A DNA stretch of 64,000 nucleotides. Origin: Typha latifolia (Eukaryota; Streptophyta; Magnoliopsida; Poales; Typhaceae). The position numbers and the translations under genes were made by a program. The notes below the pieces were generated by a model. That model was not told the DNA's origin. It saw only the letters and a program-made list of their open reading frames with translations, and did no database searches. Every line of letters begins with the position of its first letter. Within the stretch, counting starts at the first letter, position 1. The stretch spans positions 16,518,704 through 16,582,703 of the forward strand of contig CM034099.1 of assembly GCA_019914945.1 (NCBI GenBank). Reading direction: 5' to 3'. This document shows, in pieces, positions 23,034 to 37,989 of this stretch.

Positions 23034-26000
23034 TTAGGCTGATGGAGTTCCTTCATTGTTCGTACCCCACTGTTCCTCACCCTCATGCCCATTGACAAGG
23101 ATGGCACCATCAGTAGAATCATCAGCATCGACTTCAATGGCTTCCTCTTCTTCTTCTTCACCTTCTTGTGTTCCATTCTCTTCCATCATCTACAAATACT
23201 CTCTCATTAAATATATGAAGCAACAATAGAGGCACAGGTGAGAGGGAAAACATGATGGTCTATGATATGCCAGATTGTAGCTATATAAAGGAGGTGTTGG
23301 TCAGAAGTCATTTACAATGTCTAACATCTATTGCAAAACAAAACTAATACAGTGTCATAACTGCCATTTAATGTCAAAGTAATATCACTCACATATCAAG
23401 CTTGAACAAGCCTGCTGGTCTGTCAAATCATTCTTTCTCATATTATGAGTCATATGGATCATATTTTGTACTTTCTTCTCCGTGAATGATATAATTAACA
23501 TTAAAGCCAGACAAACTGAACAATGTATTGTTTATTAGAGAGGAATACCAAAGACCATTTTGGGTTATTTTGGTATCTACAAAATCCAAGTGCATTATAG
23601 CAAATCGTAAAAACAGTTCTTTGCATGTTTCACAATGGCCCTGGACAGAAAAGGCAACCTAGAACAATGGAACTAAGTAATTAAGCAGTCATAACATAAT
23701 ACAAGGTTAATTGATACATTTTGACCAAAGAGCATCAGAATATCTTTGAGCTTTACTGTGCTTATGCACTCCCATGCAAAAACTATAAAGAACCAAAGAA
23801 GACAATTACCTCATCATCATACTCTCCATTTTCAACAGGTAAATCCTCTTCAGAAATTTGCATCACTTTGAAAGCTTCCACAAGAGTTACATTTGTCTTT
23901 TCAGCATAGCTTAAGTACTGTTCAGCAGGTAGATAATTACCCCTGCACAAGTGAGAAATTTCATTAAATTTGAACATCTTTGAATCATTTAAATTTTGAA
24001 AGAGATAAGCTTCCGAAAGTAGAACTTCAAAGCAGATCATCAAAGACAAAATCAGTCGATCAGAAATAATTGATGTCTAGTAGAAACAAAAACACTAGCA
24101 CCACCATTGTAGGTTTCTGGTAGTAAAAATCAAAATTCTCTCATTGCTCCCCGCAGAACTCATTTGACCCAAATCCCATCTTTGTGAGGGAGACCTGTGA
24201 GCATTTACAGACCACCTTATGGCTAGGCTATCCCAGTGTGGGTTAGGAGGAATAAAGGCTCAAAATTCATAAACTTAGCCTTTTTCCAGCACTCTTCCAA
24301 GTGTTAACAAGGCACAATTTCCTCTTAACCTCAAACATTTATATAGTACATACAACCAATCTAATAGAAGAGTTCCCAATCAAGTGCGTGCTTATGAAGT
24401 ACAGCAACTCATCTGGACTTTTGCCTACCTGTGGGTTCCCAAAAGCTGGAATATCGATCTTATCTCAAGTTATGGAAAGCATGTTATATTGATTTTCCTG
24501 GACAGTATTTTCATATTAAATGCAATAAACTTTCCCATTCTCTCAGTCGTTTTGACGGTTCTGTAGCTTTAATTTGCAAAGCTTGTGGTAGTTCTTATGT
24601 AATACGAGAATACTAGAATAGAAACTACATCATTAGAGCTACTTGTACTTTGAGTTGCTATCTGCATGCCAAAAAGTTGCATTTCAGGCCAATCAGGCAA
24701 AAGTTCTAACTTCTATCTACACCCAACATCTGCACTTAACACCCAAGAAAAGGAAAAAAAGATGAAAACCAAATTATTGATTTCTCTGTGACATCCACCA
24801 GGTTTGTGGTACAGCATAAGTGACTCTTTCTAGCAATTCTGCAAATGTGTCTTACCATATAGGGCATGAATCAACTTGTTTGAAAAGTTGACTAAAAGTA
24901 CATTCATGTTATATATTGATTGAAGGTAATGTTTTCTGCTGCATTTTCCTTCCCATATATGGATTTTGATTCTGATTTTACTCAGATCCATTGAAACATT
25001 TAAGGTTTCCTTGCAGGTGCATAACCAAGTGTCGTAATTATACAGATGCCATGTTACCGGTCTGCCTGCTTTGAGATCACTCAGTTTCCAACGGAAGTTC
25101 AGGTTTTTTTTTCTTGTTATAAATAAATTTTTAAGCACCAAAATACAATGCTTTAATATCAAAACATTCAGAACAGGTCCTCTGCTACCTCTTTCCTGTT
25201 ATTTTTCTTTCCTATTACTAAGTATTCCTAGTTAATTTCAATATTCAGAACAGGTCCTCTGCAGCAATTATTAACTTTTCAGAGGCACAAGCGTTGTGTC
25301 ATAGGGGGCAACAAGGGATAGATGAATTGAAAGACCAAGTTTACAAACCCAAAGCCAACGCAACACCTTAGTAACTAAAAGTTAATATGTTTGCATGATC
25401 CAAACGAAACTCATCTGAAACCCTCTTGATAGGGTTTCAGATCGATTTAGACTGGGCCAGAACCCACTACTATTCTTGCTTCCTCCTCTCCTCTCCTCTC
25501 CCCTGATGAACCCAAACATAGCATCCATTTGCTATTGAAAACCACTTCTCCTGCCAACACTTTGCTGACATGAGATGTATCGGGGAGCAAAGAGAGTTTC
25601 ACCTGGTAGAAATATCCTTGAATGGCAGGAAACTAAATAACATGGAGGACAAAAGAAAATTTTACAAACATAAGAAAGATAGAAAACTAATATTGCTCTG
25701 TGTATGGTATGCAAGCTAATAAGTTAGTGCTGATGTTCTTTTAAAAATAAAAAAACAATATTTATGATCAAGTAAGCTATGACACCAAAAATTGAAACAG
25801 AAATAGTTAACTAAATAGTTCATGTCCCACCATATTGAATCAGGTTTGATAAGCTATATGATAGCTACAATCTACCAAGAATCCAGGGAGAGCATGAAAT
25901 TGTAACGACTGTCTAATTGTTACCGCTACCAACTTCAATTAACATGTTCTTATTTATTTTCTTCTTGGTCAATTATTAGCACTATATACAACATCATTCA

Positions 26001-29000
26001 AATTAATTGTCCTTAACAATATTCATAATCCTATTTGTTAATAGGAAGCCCCCAAATAACTTGGTAGAACAAACTAGAGTATCATTTTATTAGTTATTTA
26101 CCAGTTAAATTAGACACTAATAGAACATCTAGAAATACTATTTACAAATTTGTAGGATCAAAAAAACATTAGCAACATCAAATTTTATAAAAATTATTAT
26201 TAAATACTTAGGATTAAATTATAGATAATAAGAAGTAGATTATTGCAATGTAACAAATCATCAAAATATTTCTACATTAACATAAGACAATCAAACTAGA
26301 GCAACATGCAAATTAGAGTCATTGTTTATAATTGGAGGACTTTGGTAGTTTTTGCACATCTCTTTATTGATTGGCTATTCAAGCTACCCACCTAGGTTCC
26401 AGCATTACGTACTAGGGTTTGAAAAATAATTTGGCAGCCAACATAGTCCAGAGTCTGATTCAAACACTGTACCATTTTTTTACACCAACAAACCAGCGAT
26501 CATGACATATGATAGAATAACACATAAAATATGAATTTACTTGGTACTACAGTAACATTATTTTAAGCAAAATATAACAGATACTATTGAAGTACAAAAA
26601 TTGAATGCTAAAGTTGCATGCTAAAATATAACAGTCTAAAGAGGAGAAAGATCACATAGCAGGCACCTTTTGTGGGCAAGATTATTTTCAACAGCAAGAG
26701 CTATCTGCCAGTCCTCAAATAAATTAGGATACTCGCCAGGATCAGCCAAAGACTCTGCAGCTTTTGGATTGACCTTTGTAAAGAACAAATAAGAAGAACA
26801 AAACAGAAATACAATACTGTCAATTGTGGAATTGAAAATTGAAAGACCCAGAAAAATATCAGAATACAAATAGCAGCAATCAAGTCCTAAAAAGAAGTGA
26901 AAGAGTTTCTTGGCAGTCTACTACCATGAAATATGGTTAGAAGTCAAGGCATGCCAAGATAGTTAACACTAGGAAGAGAAAAAGAGAAGGGTCAAAGAGT
27001 ACTTTATTGAGATCATTTTTCCAAATTTCTACAATCTCTGGAACTTTGCTTGGAAGATAAGATCGTGCCATCAATGCAGCTTCTGGAATGCGATTACTGT
27101 ATGAAAAATGAATAGGGCAACACCATCATTATACTGTCAACTACCGAAAGAAGAAAAGGTATACTAATTAGTATAAATTGTGCATACAGAAGATTAGCCA
27201 TATAAGTTACCTATCAACCAGCAACTGAAGGCAATCTTCCAATTTACCTAGCATAAAGAGACAAAGGAAAGCAACATTGTTCTTCCCTTGCTCTTTAGCA
27301 AGGGATGAAAGTTTTGTTATCCCTTCAGCATCTCCAAGAGCTGAGTACAAAAGTAATAAGCCACTCAAATCCATAGCATGTGATAAGCACTCCTCTGCCA
27401 TCCCTAACTGCATAAAGATAATTGAAGGGCAAATAAAGACCTGTATATTAATATTCCTTATATTTTCTTAAAGAGTAGCAGCATTGCTGAGTGCTGGCTA
27501 AAGAAATAATTCGTTGATGAAAATCCCCTCCCAGACATGCTTTAACTGCCATTACATCTTAAAAGTACCTGATAGAAACACTTAAATAGAACACAAATAT
27601 CTTCCTTTAAAGCCACTGTTAATTAAAACTGAAACTTAGTTACCTGGCCTGTTTCAGCATTATCTGTATACATCTAACTTTTCTTTTATCATTCATGTCA
27701 TTCTTCTTTTTACTTACTGTTACAGGCAATTATCCTGTCTTGTAAAGAAATTTATACAGCTAGCATGCCACTGTGCTTGCAAAATTTTCCCTAATGCTTA
27801 CTTTATCAGTGTATGATGCATCAGCATTCATTTGGTACTATTCCAAAAGAACAAAAGAATTTAATAACAAATCCAACCATACAAAGTTTTTTCGAATTTA
27901 AACTGACACCAACTGAGATTTTCTTGAAGATTACTAGTAATACCTTTCCAGTGGACATCGCCAATTCTCCCAACTGCTTCCACTTAGATTCACTTTGTAC
28001 TTCAATAGCGATTGCCTGCAAATTTATGTTTCAATAGAAAGAGAGCTACTGTAAGAAACATCAGTTTGCAGGATGGAAATTAAGATGCACTTTAATACCA
28101 TATATCCTCCATTAGCAACTAGAAACGTGAATCATACCTTGGCAACCTCTAATCTACCAAGCTGTACAGCTAGGTCAAATCTGTAATCAGGATCAGTAGC
28201 TATTTCAAGAGCATCCTCTAGCATACCTCGGGACTCCAAGAAATGAGCCACGCTGCCAAATAAAATTCCCAATGAGAGAAGGTGCATGATAGCTAAATAA
28301 CGATGCTTATACTACCACTATACCACAAAGATGGAGAAAATTTTCAGTGAAGAAAAATGAGTTAGAATATTGTAATCAAAATAGTAAGGCAAGTAGCTGA
28401 TATTTATAAAGAAAAGGGACAATAAACCATGTATCAAAAATATTTTTAGCAAATCTCATCTAAATCATACCATTACTGCAATGAGGATATCAGGAAAAAG
28501 AAGGTTCAAAAGATAGTATTCAAGTTTGAATATCAGCTAAATCTGAGAGTAAATCACCGACGATAAACATAATAAGACAAAGTTATATAGGTTTGATTTG
28601 ATACTAGATCTATCCCCAAATAAACTACTAATTTTCTAGTAGTAGTGTACTATCAGTAAAATTCAGGTCTGATAAATCAGTTTAGTAAAAGCAGACATTG
28701 ATCTAGCTGAATAGAGCATGAAGCCACCTATTATGATGCTCCTGTGGTATTGTCGGCAAAACATCATTTGCACGTTCCAGATCCCCACGCATTACAAGAG
28801 TTTTATACTCGATCAAACTGAGGAGTAATGTGTAACCGATAACACTGCAATGGGTAAAATTATTAGTCACAGAAATCAATGGTCAGATGACAGAATATGC
28901 ACGCGGCAACTTTCAACTTCCAAGTTCACTCACTTAAACTCTTTGTCTATAAGATAAACTCGACTTTGGCTAGCAAGGTATCCTAATAAATACATAGGCC

Positions 29001-32000
29001 GATCCAAGTGAAACATTGTTGTGACCTACAAACACAGAATGAGTAGGTAATAACAGTTAATGTGAGAATCCATATAAATAAGTACCAATAAAAGCATCTA
29101 ATGATGCACTAATAAACTACTACCTCTCCACCAACACAATAATTTAGTCTCCATGAAGAGTTATTATAAATGAAACAGTCCCCAACCCATATCCCAGTCC
29201 GAACTCGCTCATTGATCTCATGAAGCAGCTCAAAGGCATCCTCAACACCTTGCTCATCCACTGGCTTTCCCCCTTCAAGATGAGAAGAAACAACATCTCT
29301 CTGCACCAAAATTAATGTGATTCCACATATTAAGGAAACATCAAACTCATCAGAGCATGTCCCTCTGCAGAGATATAAGTCAAGCTGCATATGACATTAT
29401 TGAGATGAAACATTTGCAGTCTAAAAAGTTATGTCCAAACTAACATTGTACTTTAGGATGTAGAATGATGTATCGCTTGCAATTGCCACTAAGTCACCAC
29501 TATCAGCCCAATAAAGATTCTGCAAAACCAAAGTTGGAGATATTATTGGAACATAAACTTAGAGGAAATACATCATAATAATACAAACAGACAGTTTCAT
29601 AGTGAAGAATAAACTCACTTTAACATTCACATCAATTCGACGTATTAATCTGCACTCAACCCAGTCATAAAAGCAAATGAAGTCATTGGAGCAGATTGCC
29701 AATAATATTCCACCAAAGATACGCTCTGCAGAAAAGGTTGGCCGGACACTTTTCTTCTCCTGAAAGCCATAACTCTTCAATCAACTTTAAAAGTTCAAAG
29801 TTTCATAAAACAATAATAACTGCAATTTGTTATAACACCATGGGAAAAACATCCATATTCTACAGATCACAGAGAAAAAATGGAGTCATTATATCGCTTC
29901 GTGCCCTTTTTCTAGTGTTTACATTTGAGACTCATTGCATGCAAACTATGACAAACATGATGCAAGTTAATAACTACTCTAACTCAACAATATTCAAAAT
30001 CCAAAGAAAAGAAGCACCAAAATGTCAAGAAACAGTTGTTTAGCATATTACAAGCTGTTAATCTTAGTTAATAATGCATCTAAGCACATGTACTAAAATA
30101 AGAATTATGTGTTCTTATAATTATGAACGTGATTAACAAAAGAAAAGAAAAATACATTCAAATGCAACAGAGATGGAGATATCAGATATTTACAATTTCC
30201 ACTAGGGCAAAGATATGAAGAAACAAAACCAAATATGACTTCCTTCCATGTGGGGCTTCTCAATAATTAAAAGAAAATGAATACAACTATGATATGAGAT
30301 GACAGTTCAATCATCCATGTTACATATGTATTTATATTAAGCATATCAAAAGAAGGATGAAGCAGGAACATTAGAAGCCAGCCCACATAGGCACATACTA
30401 TGAATACAGTATTATATATAAATAGATGACAAACCTGGAATGTTTTACTATAAATCTTTACTCTGGATGTACTTTCCCTGATTGCATACTCTCCATCGGA
30501 TGACCAAACAAATTCCAATGCAGATCCAAAAGATCTATTTCGCCATGCCAAAGCAGTATATATGATGTATTCTCCATCTCCACAAACAACAACAAATCGC
30601 CCATTTGGGTTATGCTTTAAACTCTGGCCAAACGAAAGCACAGTAAGTCAGGTATTAACTGAAGCAAGACACATCTCAAGTATGGGAAACTGTTATACGA
30701 GAATATTGTTAGACCAGTAAACCATCAAAAGATCGAAATATTAATTACAACATTTATGGTGTACAAAATTTTCATAATTGCGCAAAAGAAACATTTATTG
30801 GTTATGGATGACTGATTGATACAAGCAAAGATCAGCTATTCTCTTGCTTCAACTGAGTTGGTCCAAAACCGATAATGAACTTACTTTCAGAAGAGCACTT
30901 AATTCATGAAGATGTCAACTTGTCAAGAGAAGCTGCAGTTTTGACATGTAAAACTAGTTCGAGTAGTCCACAAAATATTAAAATGATGGCCAAAACAAGA
31001 CAAACCGACATTTTTAGAAGTCCAGAGGACTAGTCTCAGCCCAAACTAAGAAATCACTTAAAAGCAGTGGTTTTCTACCATCTATCATTCTTTGGAATAA
31101 TAGGAGCTATCAGAACTTCAACATTCAAAACCACATGTAAGAAAACCAGAAAAAAAGAAAAGATGAAACAACACAGGACTAATTATTTGCTTACAAACAT
31201 ACTTGTGGGTAAAGATCACAGCTTCCCAACTCCTTCACAGCCAATGGCAATCTTTCTCCATCTGTGACCTGACAGTAAAAGTAAACTAAGAACCATCAAA
31301 CAAACTCCTTTTTAACTTATGTAGTATAAAATAATTCACGAACCTCGACATCTGCACCAACTGCCTTGATATTCACAGTTTGAATCTCATTATGCTTTGC
31401 CCAAATAATTTTTCCACTGCTATCCATGCTAGCAACTGGTTCTTCACGGCCAATTTTTATCATGATGGTCCCTTCATCGTACCCGATTACCACCCTATGA
31501 AAATGAAGCCATTGGCATGATCATCAGTCTGGTATTAGCACAAATGAGGACTAGAGAAAAATTGGTTCAAAACGGCTTGGCAATTAAGAGAGCATTATAT
31601 GCACCAATAAGACAGAGAGAGCCGGATCAAGTTGCAAACATCAACAGGAGGAAGACAAAGATCAAAGAGAGTTGGCTAGAAGTTATGAAGAAAGATATAT
31701 TCTCACTCTAATTAGTAGAGGACAGGAGTGTGCATAGATTTGAAGGGTGAAAAGGAGAACAAAATTAGACAGATAAATATTGGTGGATTGTATAAATTAA
31801 AACAGATAAAAAAATATGATAACATCAGAATTCAGACAATCTAGATTTGGCACTAAATGCCTGCGTTGAAAACCAAAAATAGATTAGTAGAAGCAACAAT
31901 CCTCAATTTACCTTCTTGAACCTTTAATGTATCCAACAGCCCAAACTCGTTCAAGGCCATAATTAAGTGTGTTCTCGAGCCTGCAAGCCAGTAAGATATT

Positions 32001-35000
32001 TGAAATCAAACCGAACTAATTCATTTACTTCCTCACAGAAGCTAATTAAACTAGGAAGAAGAAATGAATAGAAGTTGGAGCATCTATCCCAGCTAAATCT
32101 AGCTCTAATTTATTCATGAAAACTATTTACTCCCCACTCATCGCCTGAGCGGATATCTTCATTTGATTATCAGACCACCTATAGAAAAATAAGAATAAAA
32201 AGAAGATGATCTAAATTACAGGGAAATTGGTTGACTGTAGTTGTCTCAGCACTGGTCTACGCTTTACAATTTATGCTTTAGAGTACTAGAGTTCTAATAA
32301 AAGACACAGTAAAGATGCTCGAAGTTATGTTCAGTAACCCAAAGAAATATTACAATTTTGTATGACACCAGATGTGAAGATCTACCTATCCATAGATGCA
32401 AGGTGCAATCGACATATAAAAAAGGCAGCTAAATAGACTAGATAGTGCATGCCACACTCAAGTCACACGAGAAGTTCCATAATCTGAAACTGATTAAAGT
32501 GTCAACCACAATCTACAACAAAAGAGAGCAAGTAACTTGGTTTTTAATGGAATCTTTAAGAAAAAAAAGGCAATCCAGACTCTGCTGATTCTGGTGACAG
32601 ACTGAGTGTGTCACGTCTTAGCACGTGCAAAAAAATAAAACCACCATCTAAGACAAGACTAGCATCACCACCTATCCACAATATACTTTAACACCACAAT
32701 TAAGACATTAGCTAGCCTTCATCCCCTGATATAAATGTTTGCGTAAGTGGTTTAATCCATCTTTATAATCTTAACCAATTATCTCAACCACATATCTGGT
32801 ACTATCTCACATATCATAATAGAAATCATGTGACTTTACAGTTGAAGTTCAATTTGGTTCATTCCAACAGTTACTGGAGTTGACCTCGAGCCTAAATCAA
32901 TGTCAACGCAGTCATCCAAACCTTCACCAGAAAAGGTACAGTCATTCAAATCAAGCCCAACATCTTCCTAAAGATTAATCTAACACCATACATCAAGATC
33001 AATCTGACAGCTCCTATGGAAAAGGGAATAAGAAGGGAAATTTTTTTCCCAATGTATATATTTGTGATCATCAAGTTGTCCTTATTTCTCTCTCAAATCT
33101 GATTGTTACATCCTCTATTTGTACTTGACTAGGATGGGAAAAGTTCAACCATCATTGGACTCAACTTGATTAGTTCAGACAAAGTTAAACCCTGGGCACT
33201 TTAGTATTTTGTAGGCATGATTAACTTAACTTTAGTTCCAAGATTAAAACTTGTCACTTAGCTTAGAAGCAAAGAATTGTTTAAACATCTTTAGGGAAAT
33301 GCTGGTTTTGATTCAAAAGTGTTAAAAAGTGTTAAAAATGAAATTTTCCCTTATGCATACATTTGATTATTCACATAGCATTATAGTATCAATCTATTAG
33401 GTAAGGGCTTCAACTTGATGAACAAATTTTATGTAGCCAAGTATAGATTTCTCCTCTGTGACAAATATAACTAATTCAAGAAAAATCAGTGCATTGCTCC
33501 TGAAACTTCAAGTGTTGAATCAAACAACAACAAAAAAAAAGTCCTGCAGTTGCGCCTGTTACACAAGATAAATCACCACATTGATTAATAGAAAAATCCA
33601 AAAGATAAATGACTTATCACTGTTTGAAAAAGCAGATGGAAATATGCAATAACTACAAAACTAAAGATATACTTAATTGTCTAGGCTGATGGGTTCATGC
33701 AGACCATAACAAGTTCATATTCACAAATCAAAACAATATATCAGGACCAACACCAATAATCTAGTGTAAGAGCTCAAATGACACAGGTAGAAAAGGTAAG
33801 TCTAGATCTCAAATGGATAAGACAACTATAAGCCACCAAAATGCAAACCTGTAAGTAGTTGCATGCCATATGCGAACTGTTCCATCTTCTGAACCTGTCA
33901 TTATTATGGGAAGCTCAGGATGGAAACAGACAGCTGAAACATTATGTGAATGGCCTTCAAGTGTTTGGACACAGCTCTTAGTTTGGTAGTCCCAGACCTG
34001 ATTCAGTGAAAATGCATTAGCGGAAAATTGTATGAGCAAATTATGTCTAGCCTAATAGGGAAAAAAGGAAACAGACCTTTGCAGTTTGATCATCAGAACC
34101 AGTAATCAAATATGGCCTATCACCACCAGTAAAATAATCAACACAATTCACTCCCTTCAAATGTGCATCTAGCGTAAAATTTGGATCCGGTGAACCAAGA
34201 TTCCAGATCTGAAAAAATAAAAAGAGACAGAAATAAGATCAAAATCAGCTATAACCAGGATATAGAAAAAACAATACTAATAAAGCATATTACTACAAAC
34301 CTTTATTGTGCGATCAAGTGAGGCGCTTGCAAAAGTATTGGTGTCTTTTGGATTAAAAGTAACTTGCATCACATAGTGAGAATGCCCCTCAAAAATTTGA
34401 GTACATATCCAACCCTTATCCCAGTCCCAAAGCTTTATCAACATGTCATCAGATGATGACAGAACATATGGAAGAGTTGGATGAACAGCCACACACCTGA
34501 TGTAATCGGTATGGGCCTCAAAAACTTTAACTTTGTCCATTGTATTATAATTGTACACACGAATGAACATATCATCAGCACCAGCCACAACCCATTGTTT
34601 GCGTGCAATAAATTTTGCCGACCTCACTGTAAATTTAATGTACATCCATTAATTAACTTCTAACACCACGAGAAGGTTAGAGTATAAAATAACAAACCTG
34701 GTAATTCAGTGACTTCAAATGATTTCACCATAGTCTGTAGAAACATCAAGGATCTTTTTATTATAGAGGGAGAAATCAAAAGAAACTAAGATGCCAGTGC
34801 GGCACAGTTGTAAATGAAATGTTTAAGAAAAAGGTTGAAACAATGGACTTTTAGTGGTTGAAATCTTTGCCATGGTAAATTGTCTTCATATAGATATAGT
34901 TTATTTAAATAATCACATGAGTTGAGTTAGAATAAGTGAAGCTTACATTAAAGGGTAGTGTCAGTATAAGTGTCAAACAATTATGTCGATACGCATGAGG

Positions 35001-37579
35001 GTCAACAATGAGTATCCGAGTTTGTATTGTATACTATAGCATCATAATTTTTATGACATGCTTTGTAGATATTGTAGATCTCAACAAAAAGCAACCTTGA
35101 GAATGTGCTTGACTGCTTGCTATACAGTATTTATGATTCTAACTTTTGACAATGACCATGATAAATAAAAGTTTTGGCTATCCATTGATCTTTTAGGTGC
35201 TAATTATTTGATAGGTTCACTCTATGCAATGCTCATTTCTGAAACTTTAGAGGATGTCAGGTTTCAGCATAAGTTCGAACTTCGAAGGGAACACAGAAGA
35301 TATCAAAATTTATGTCATATAGAGAAAAAGTTAAATCCTTCAATATTTGAATGCCAAAGGGAATATGAAGTTAGATCCTTCAAGATTTCACCATAGTTAT
35401 GCAGTTTTAATTTTTATCACCCAACTGGTTAACTTGAAACCTAAAAGATTTCCAAGCACCAATCTACTTGCTTATACTTGAATTTGGGCATCGTAAAGTT
35501 AATAACAATCATTAATATAAATATTTTCTCTCTATAATTTTTTTCTTGTGCCATGATGTCTCAATTTGCTCATTAGAATCTAATTCCTAATTTCCTACAC
35601 ATTGGTATCACCCAAATAAAATAGTAGATAAAGAAAATTGGCAAAGTCCTCAATCAATCATCTGAGCTAATTCAAATGGGCAGGTTACACTGGTACAGAG
35701 AGGTTCAAGTTTTTTAAGACTGTTCCAAATTATTATTTTTTCCTTTTCTTCTCATTGGTTACATTTCTCAGTTTCTTTTCTTCGTCCAGGACACAAATAA
35801 ATTAAGATGGTGAAAGATAAATATTTTGACTAACTATACAAGGAATGGACAATATGCATTTCTTTTGTGTTTCATTCAATAAGGATTAAGGAATGTGAGG
35901 GCAGTTATGCTCTTGAAAAGTAACACGAAAGGAGTTGGGGTGTATCTAACATCTATTACTCCTTCTCTTCCTCCTGTCAACTGGACCACATTTCCATCTT
36001 TTCTCCTTTCTAAAGCCCAAAACCTAGACTTAACTATCTAAACAACCAGCTCTCCTATAAATCAAACTTCTCTAGATTGGATGCGCACAATCCCTTCAAA
36101 TCTCTTTCGTACTTCTTTCCACCTATAATATTCCAAAGTAAACCTTTTGCAGGGTCCCAAATGCCTTTGGATTATCCTACAATCTAGTAATTGACACCCT
36201 TTAAGACTTTCCTACATCAGAGTTGGTAGTCTTTTTGTAAGTTTACAACTCTCGTGTTCAATATTGTAGGGAAATCAGCTTTCCAAATGGATATATTTTT
36301 ACAACATATAAACCAGCATGTTCACCTCCCTACCATTTATGCCCCACCTTTTGGGACACTGAAGCAATCAAAGATAGCACTACTCTGTAGTCTCTCATTT
36401 ATAGAACAGTATGGTTACATTGGTTGCATTCACTCAACACCGAGTGGCATTTGTATTGTTTAGGAAGTCTCCTCCTACATGATGGCATCAGGGCTGATTC
36501 CTGGCACCCATTCCCCAGATGTTTGATGATTTACAAATTTGAACTGATTTTCAAATGGTATGTATTGTGTTTTCTATGTGACCTAATAATGCAAGGAACA
36601 TAATCATCATTGAAAGATTATCGAGATTGCCCTTCCAAAAATTCTAAATAAGTTTTAAAAATCATCAATTGGTGAATGCAGCATTTATGTTTCAATCTCT
36701 AGCAACACTGTAATGTGTTACGCGGATCACATTATCTTTTTTATAATCCTATATAATCTTCACTTATTCACAACCAGATATATGCAAGGGTCATTAGCTC
36801 TGCAAAATCCTACTCTAGTTCATAGTGAATCTCTCATGCATAGGAGGCTCAAATAATATGTGCTGAATCAGTTTCATACCTGCGTTTGATAGTTCCAGAT
36901 GCAGACACTTCCAGAATAAAGACTCGCCAGAATCCTGCAGCATCAGAGATGCAAGATTGAACATCATTACAAGATGAATTTCTGAAGATCTTGTATACGT
37001 AATTACTTAAAAAGAAAAGGAGATAATTTGCATAGGAAATTATTAAGGCAATAAATTCAAGTGCTCGATGAGAATCAATAGCATGCTGATTTAAGAGAGA
37101 TTGAAAGAATATTGAGCATAGTATTCAATTACCATGGCTCGGTTGGATGCAGATCTACTGATTTTACTCTTTCTGATCTTTGGGCGAGTTTCCTCTGATC
37201 CAGTGATCATTGAAAGCAGATTAGATATATGAAATATGGAACATTTGAGCACAATGACCAACAAAGACATCAATAGATTAGAAGAATATATAGCATCAGC
37301 TTGAAGTACCTTGATTTCTAATCTGAGAGGCTGCAGCCACCACCGCGATTACAAAACCAACAAGAAAAGAAAAAACATTCGTCAGTCACTGCTCAAAACA
37401 CCAGATCTCGAGAAAATTCAAGGCTCTACCGGATCAAAGGCTCGTGAATCAAACTAGAATCTACGAATGCAATATATTTCGAAAAGATCACCGGCTTTCC
37501 TTCGAGCGAAACCAATTCTAAGCCAGATCTGGCATCCAAACCGGTGACCGAGAGGGGATGGATCACGAAAACGTACCAT
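23034..37579 (-). CDS. COPB2: Coatomer subunit beta'-like (COPI)
   Basis: Beta' is one of seven subunits of the COPI coat that drives Golgi-to-ER and intra-Golgi vesicle budding. Minus-strand exons, 5' to 3': 37579-37577, 37330-37310, 37194-37133, 36934-36880, 34734-34698, 34626-34301, 34208-34077, 33997-33849, 31980-31912, 31494-31344, 31268-31203, 30623-30435, 29759-29619, 29519-29445, 29300-29124, 29025-28934, 28844-28728, 28252-28138, 28015-27944, 27407-27211, 27096-27003, 26773-26667, 23942-23810, 23189-23034. They join without a frame break to 911 aa, the normal length. The protein has an N-terminal WD40 propeller ([21 protein letters not shown]-type repeats such as [15 protein letters not shown] and [11 protein letters not shown]), a second propeller, an alpha-solenoid ([18 protein letters not shown]) and a glutamate-rich tail. 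The first coding exon is just the ATG. The alternative C-terminus is described under the 3' region. Confidence 0.96.
31540..31715 (+). mobile_element. LINE fragment in COPB2 intron
   Basis: The short frame ending [17 protein letters not shown] matches the C-terminal tail of the same LINE lineage as the fragment at 12815-12950 (W.EVI+.D pattern). It is antisense to COPB2, lies inside the intron between exons 9 and 10, and is too short to delimit. Confidence 0.4.
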
Positions 37580-37900
37580 TTTGCAGTCGGGAGACGATGC
37601 GGAGACGAGATCCGCAGATCGAGAAGAGCAAGACCTATAAATCTAGGGATTTGAAGAGCCGGGAAGGAGGAGGAGGAAGAGAGATCCACGGATCCGGTGA
37701 ATCTTTTCTTTTCTCCTCAAAGGCGAATCGCGAGTGGCGACGATGGCAGGGATGGAAATATAGGCAGGAGAGAGAGAACGAGACTTTGGCTTGGCGGCAT
37801 CGGAGTGGGTAAAGTAAAATAGAATTAGAAACGGTGGTAAGGTAATAACACCAAACAAGAGACATGGATTTTGCTTCTTTTCACGAAATTGCCCCCCGAT
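37580..37900 (-). promoter_or_regulatory. COPB2: COPB2 5' leader and proximal promoter
   Basis: The start codon at 37579-37577 is immediately followed by the GT of intron 1, so all sequence upstream of it is leader or promoter. The region is purine-rich on the plus strand (GGAGGAGGAGGAAG near 37664), i.e. CT-rich in the direction of transcription, as in many plant housekeeping leaders. No clear TATA box was seen. Confidence 0.45.
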
Positions 37901-37989
37901 TGGTATGACGTTGACTTATTGAGAGAGTTTCTTTTCTAAGCTTAATCATCTTTTGAAAATGCCGTGAGTTTCTTGAGCTAAAAGGTTTC

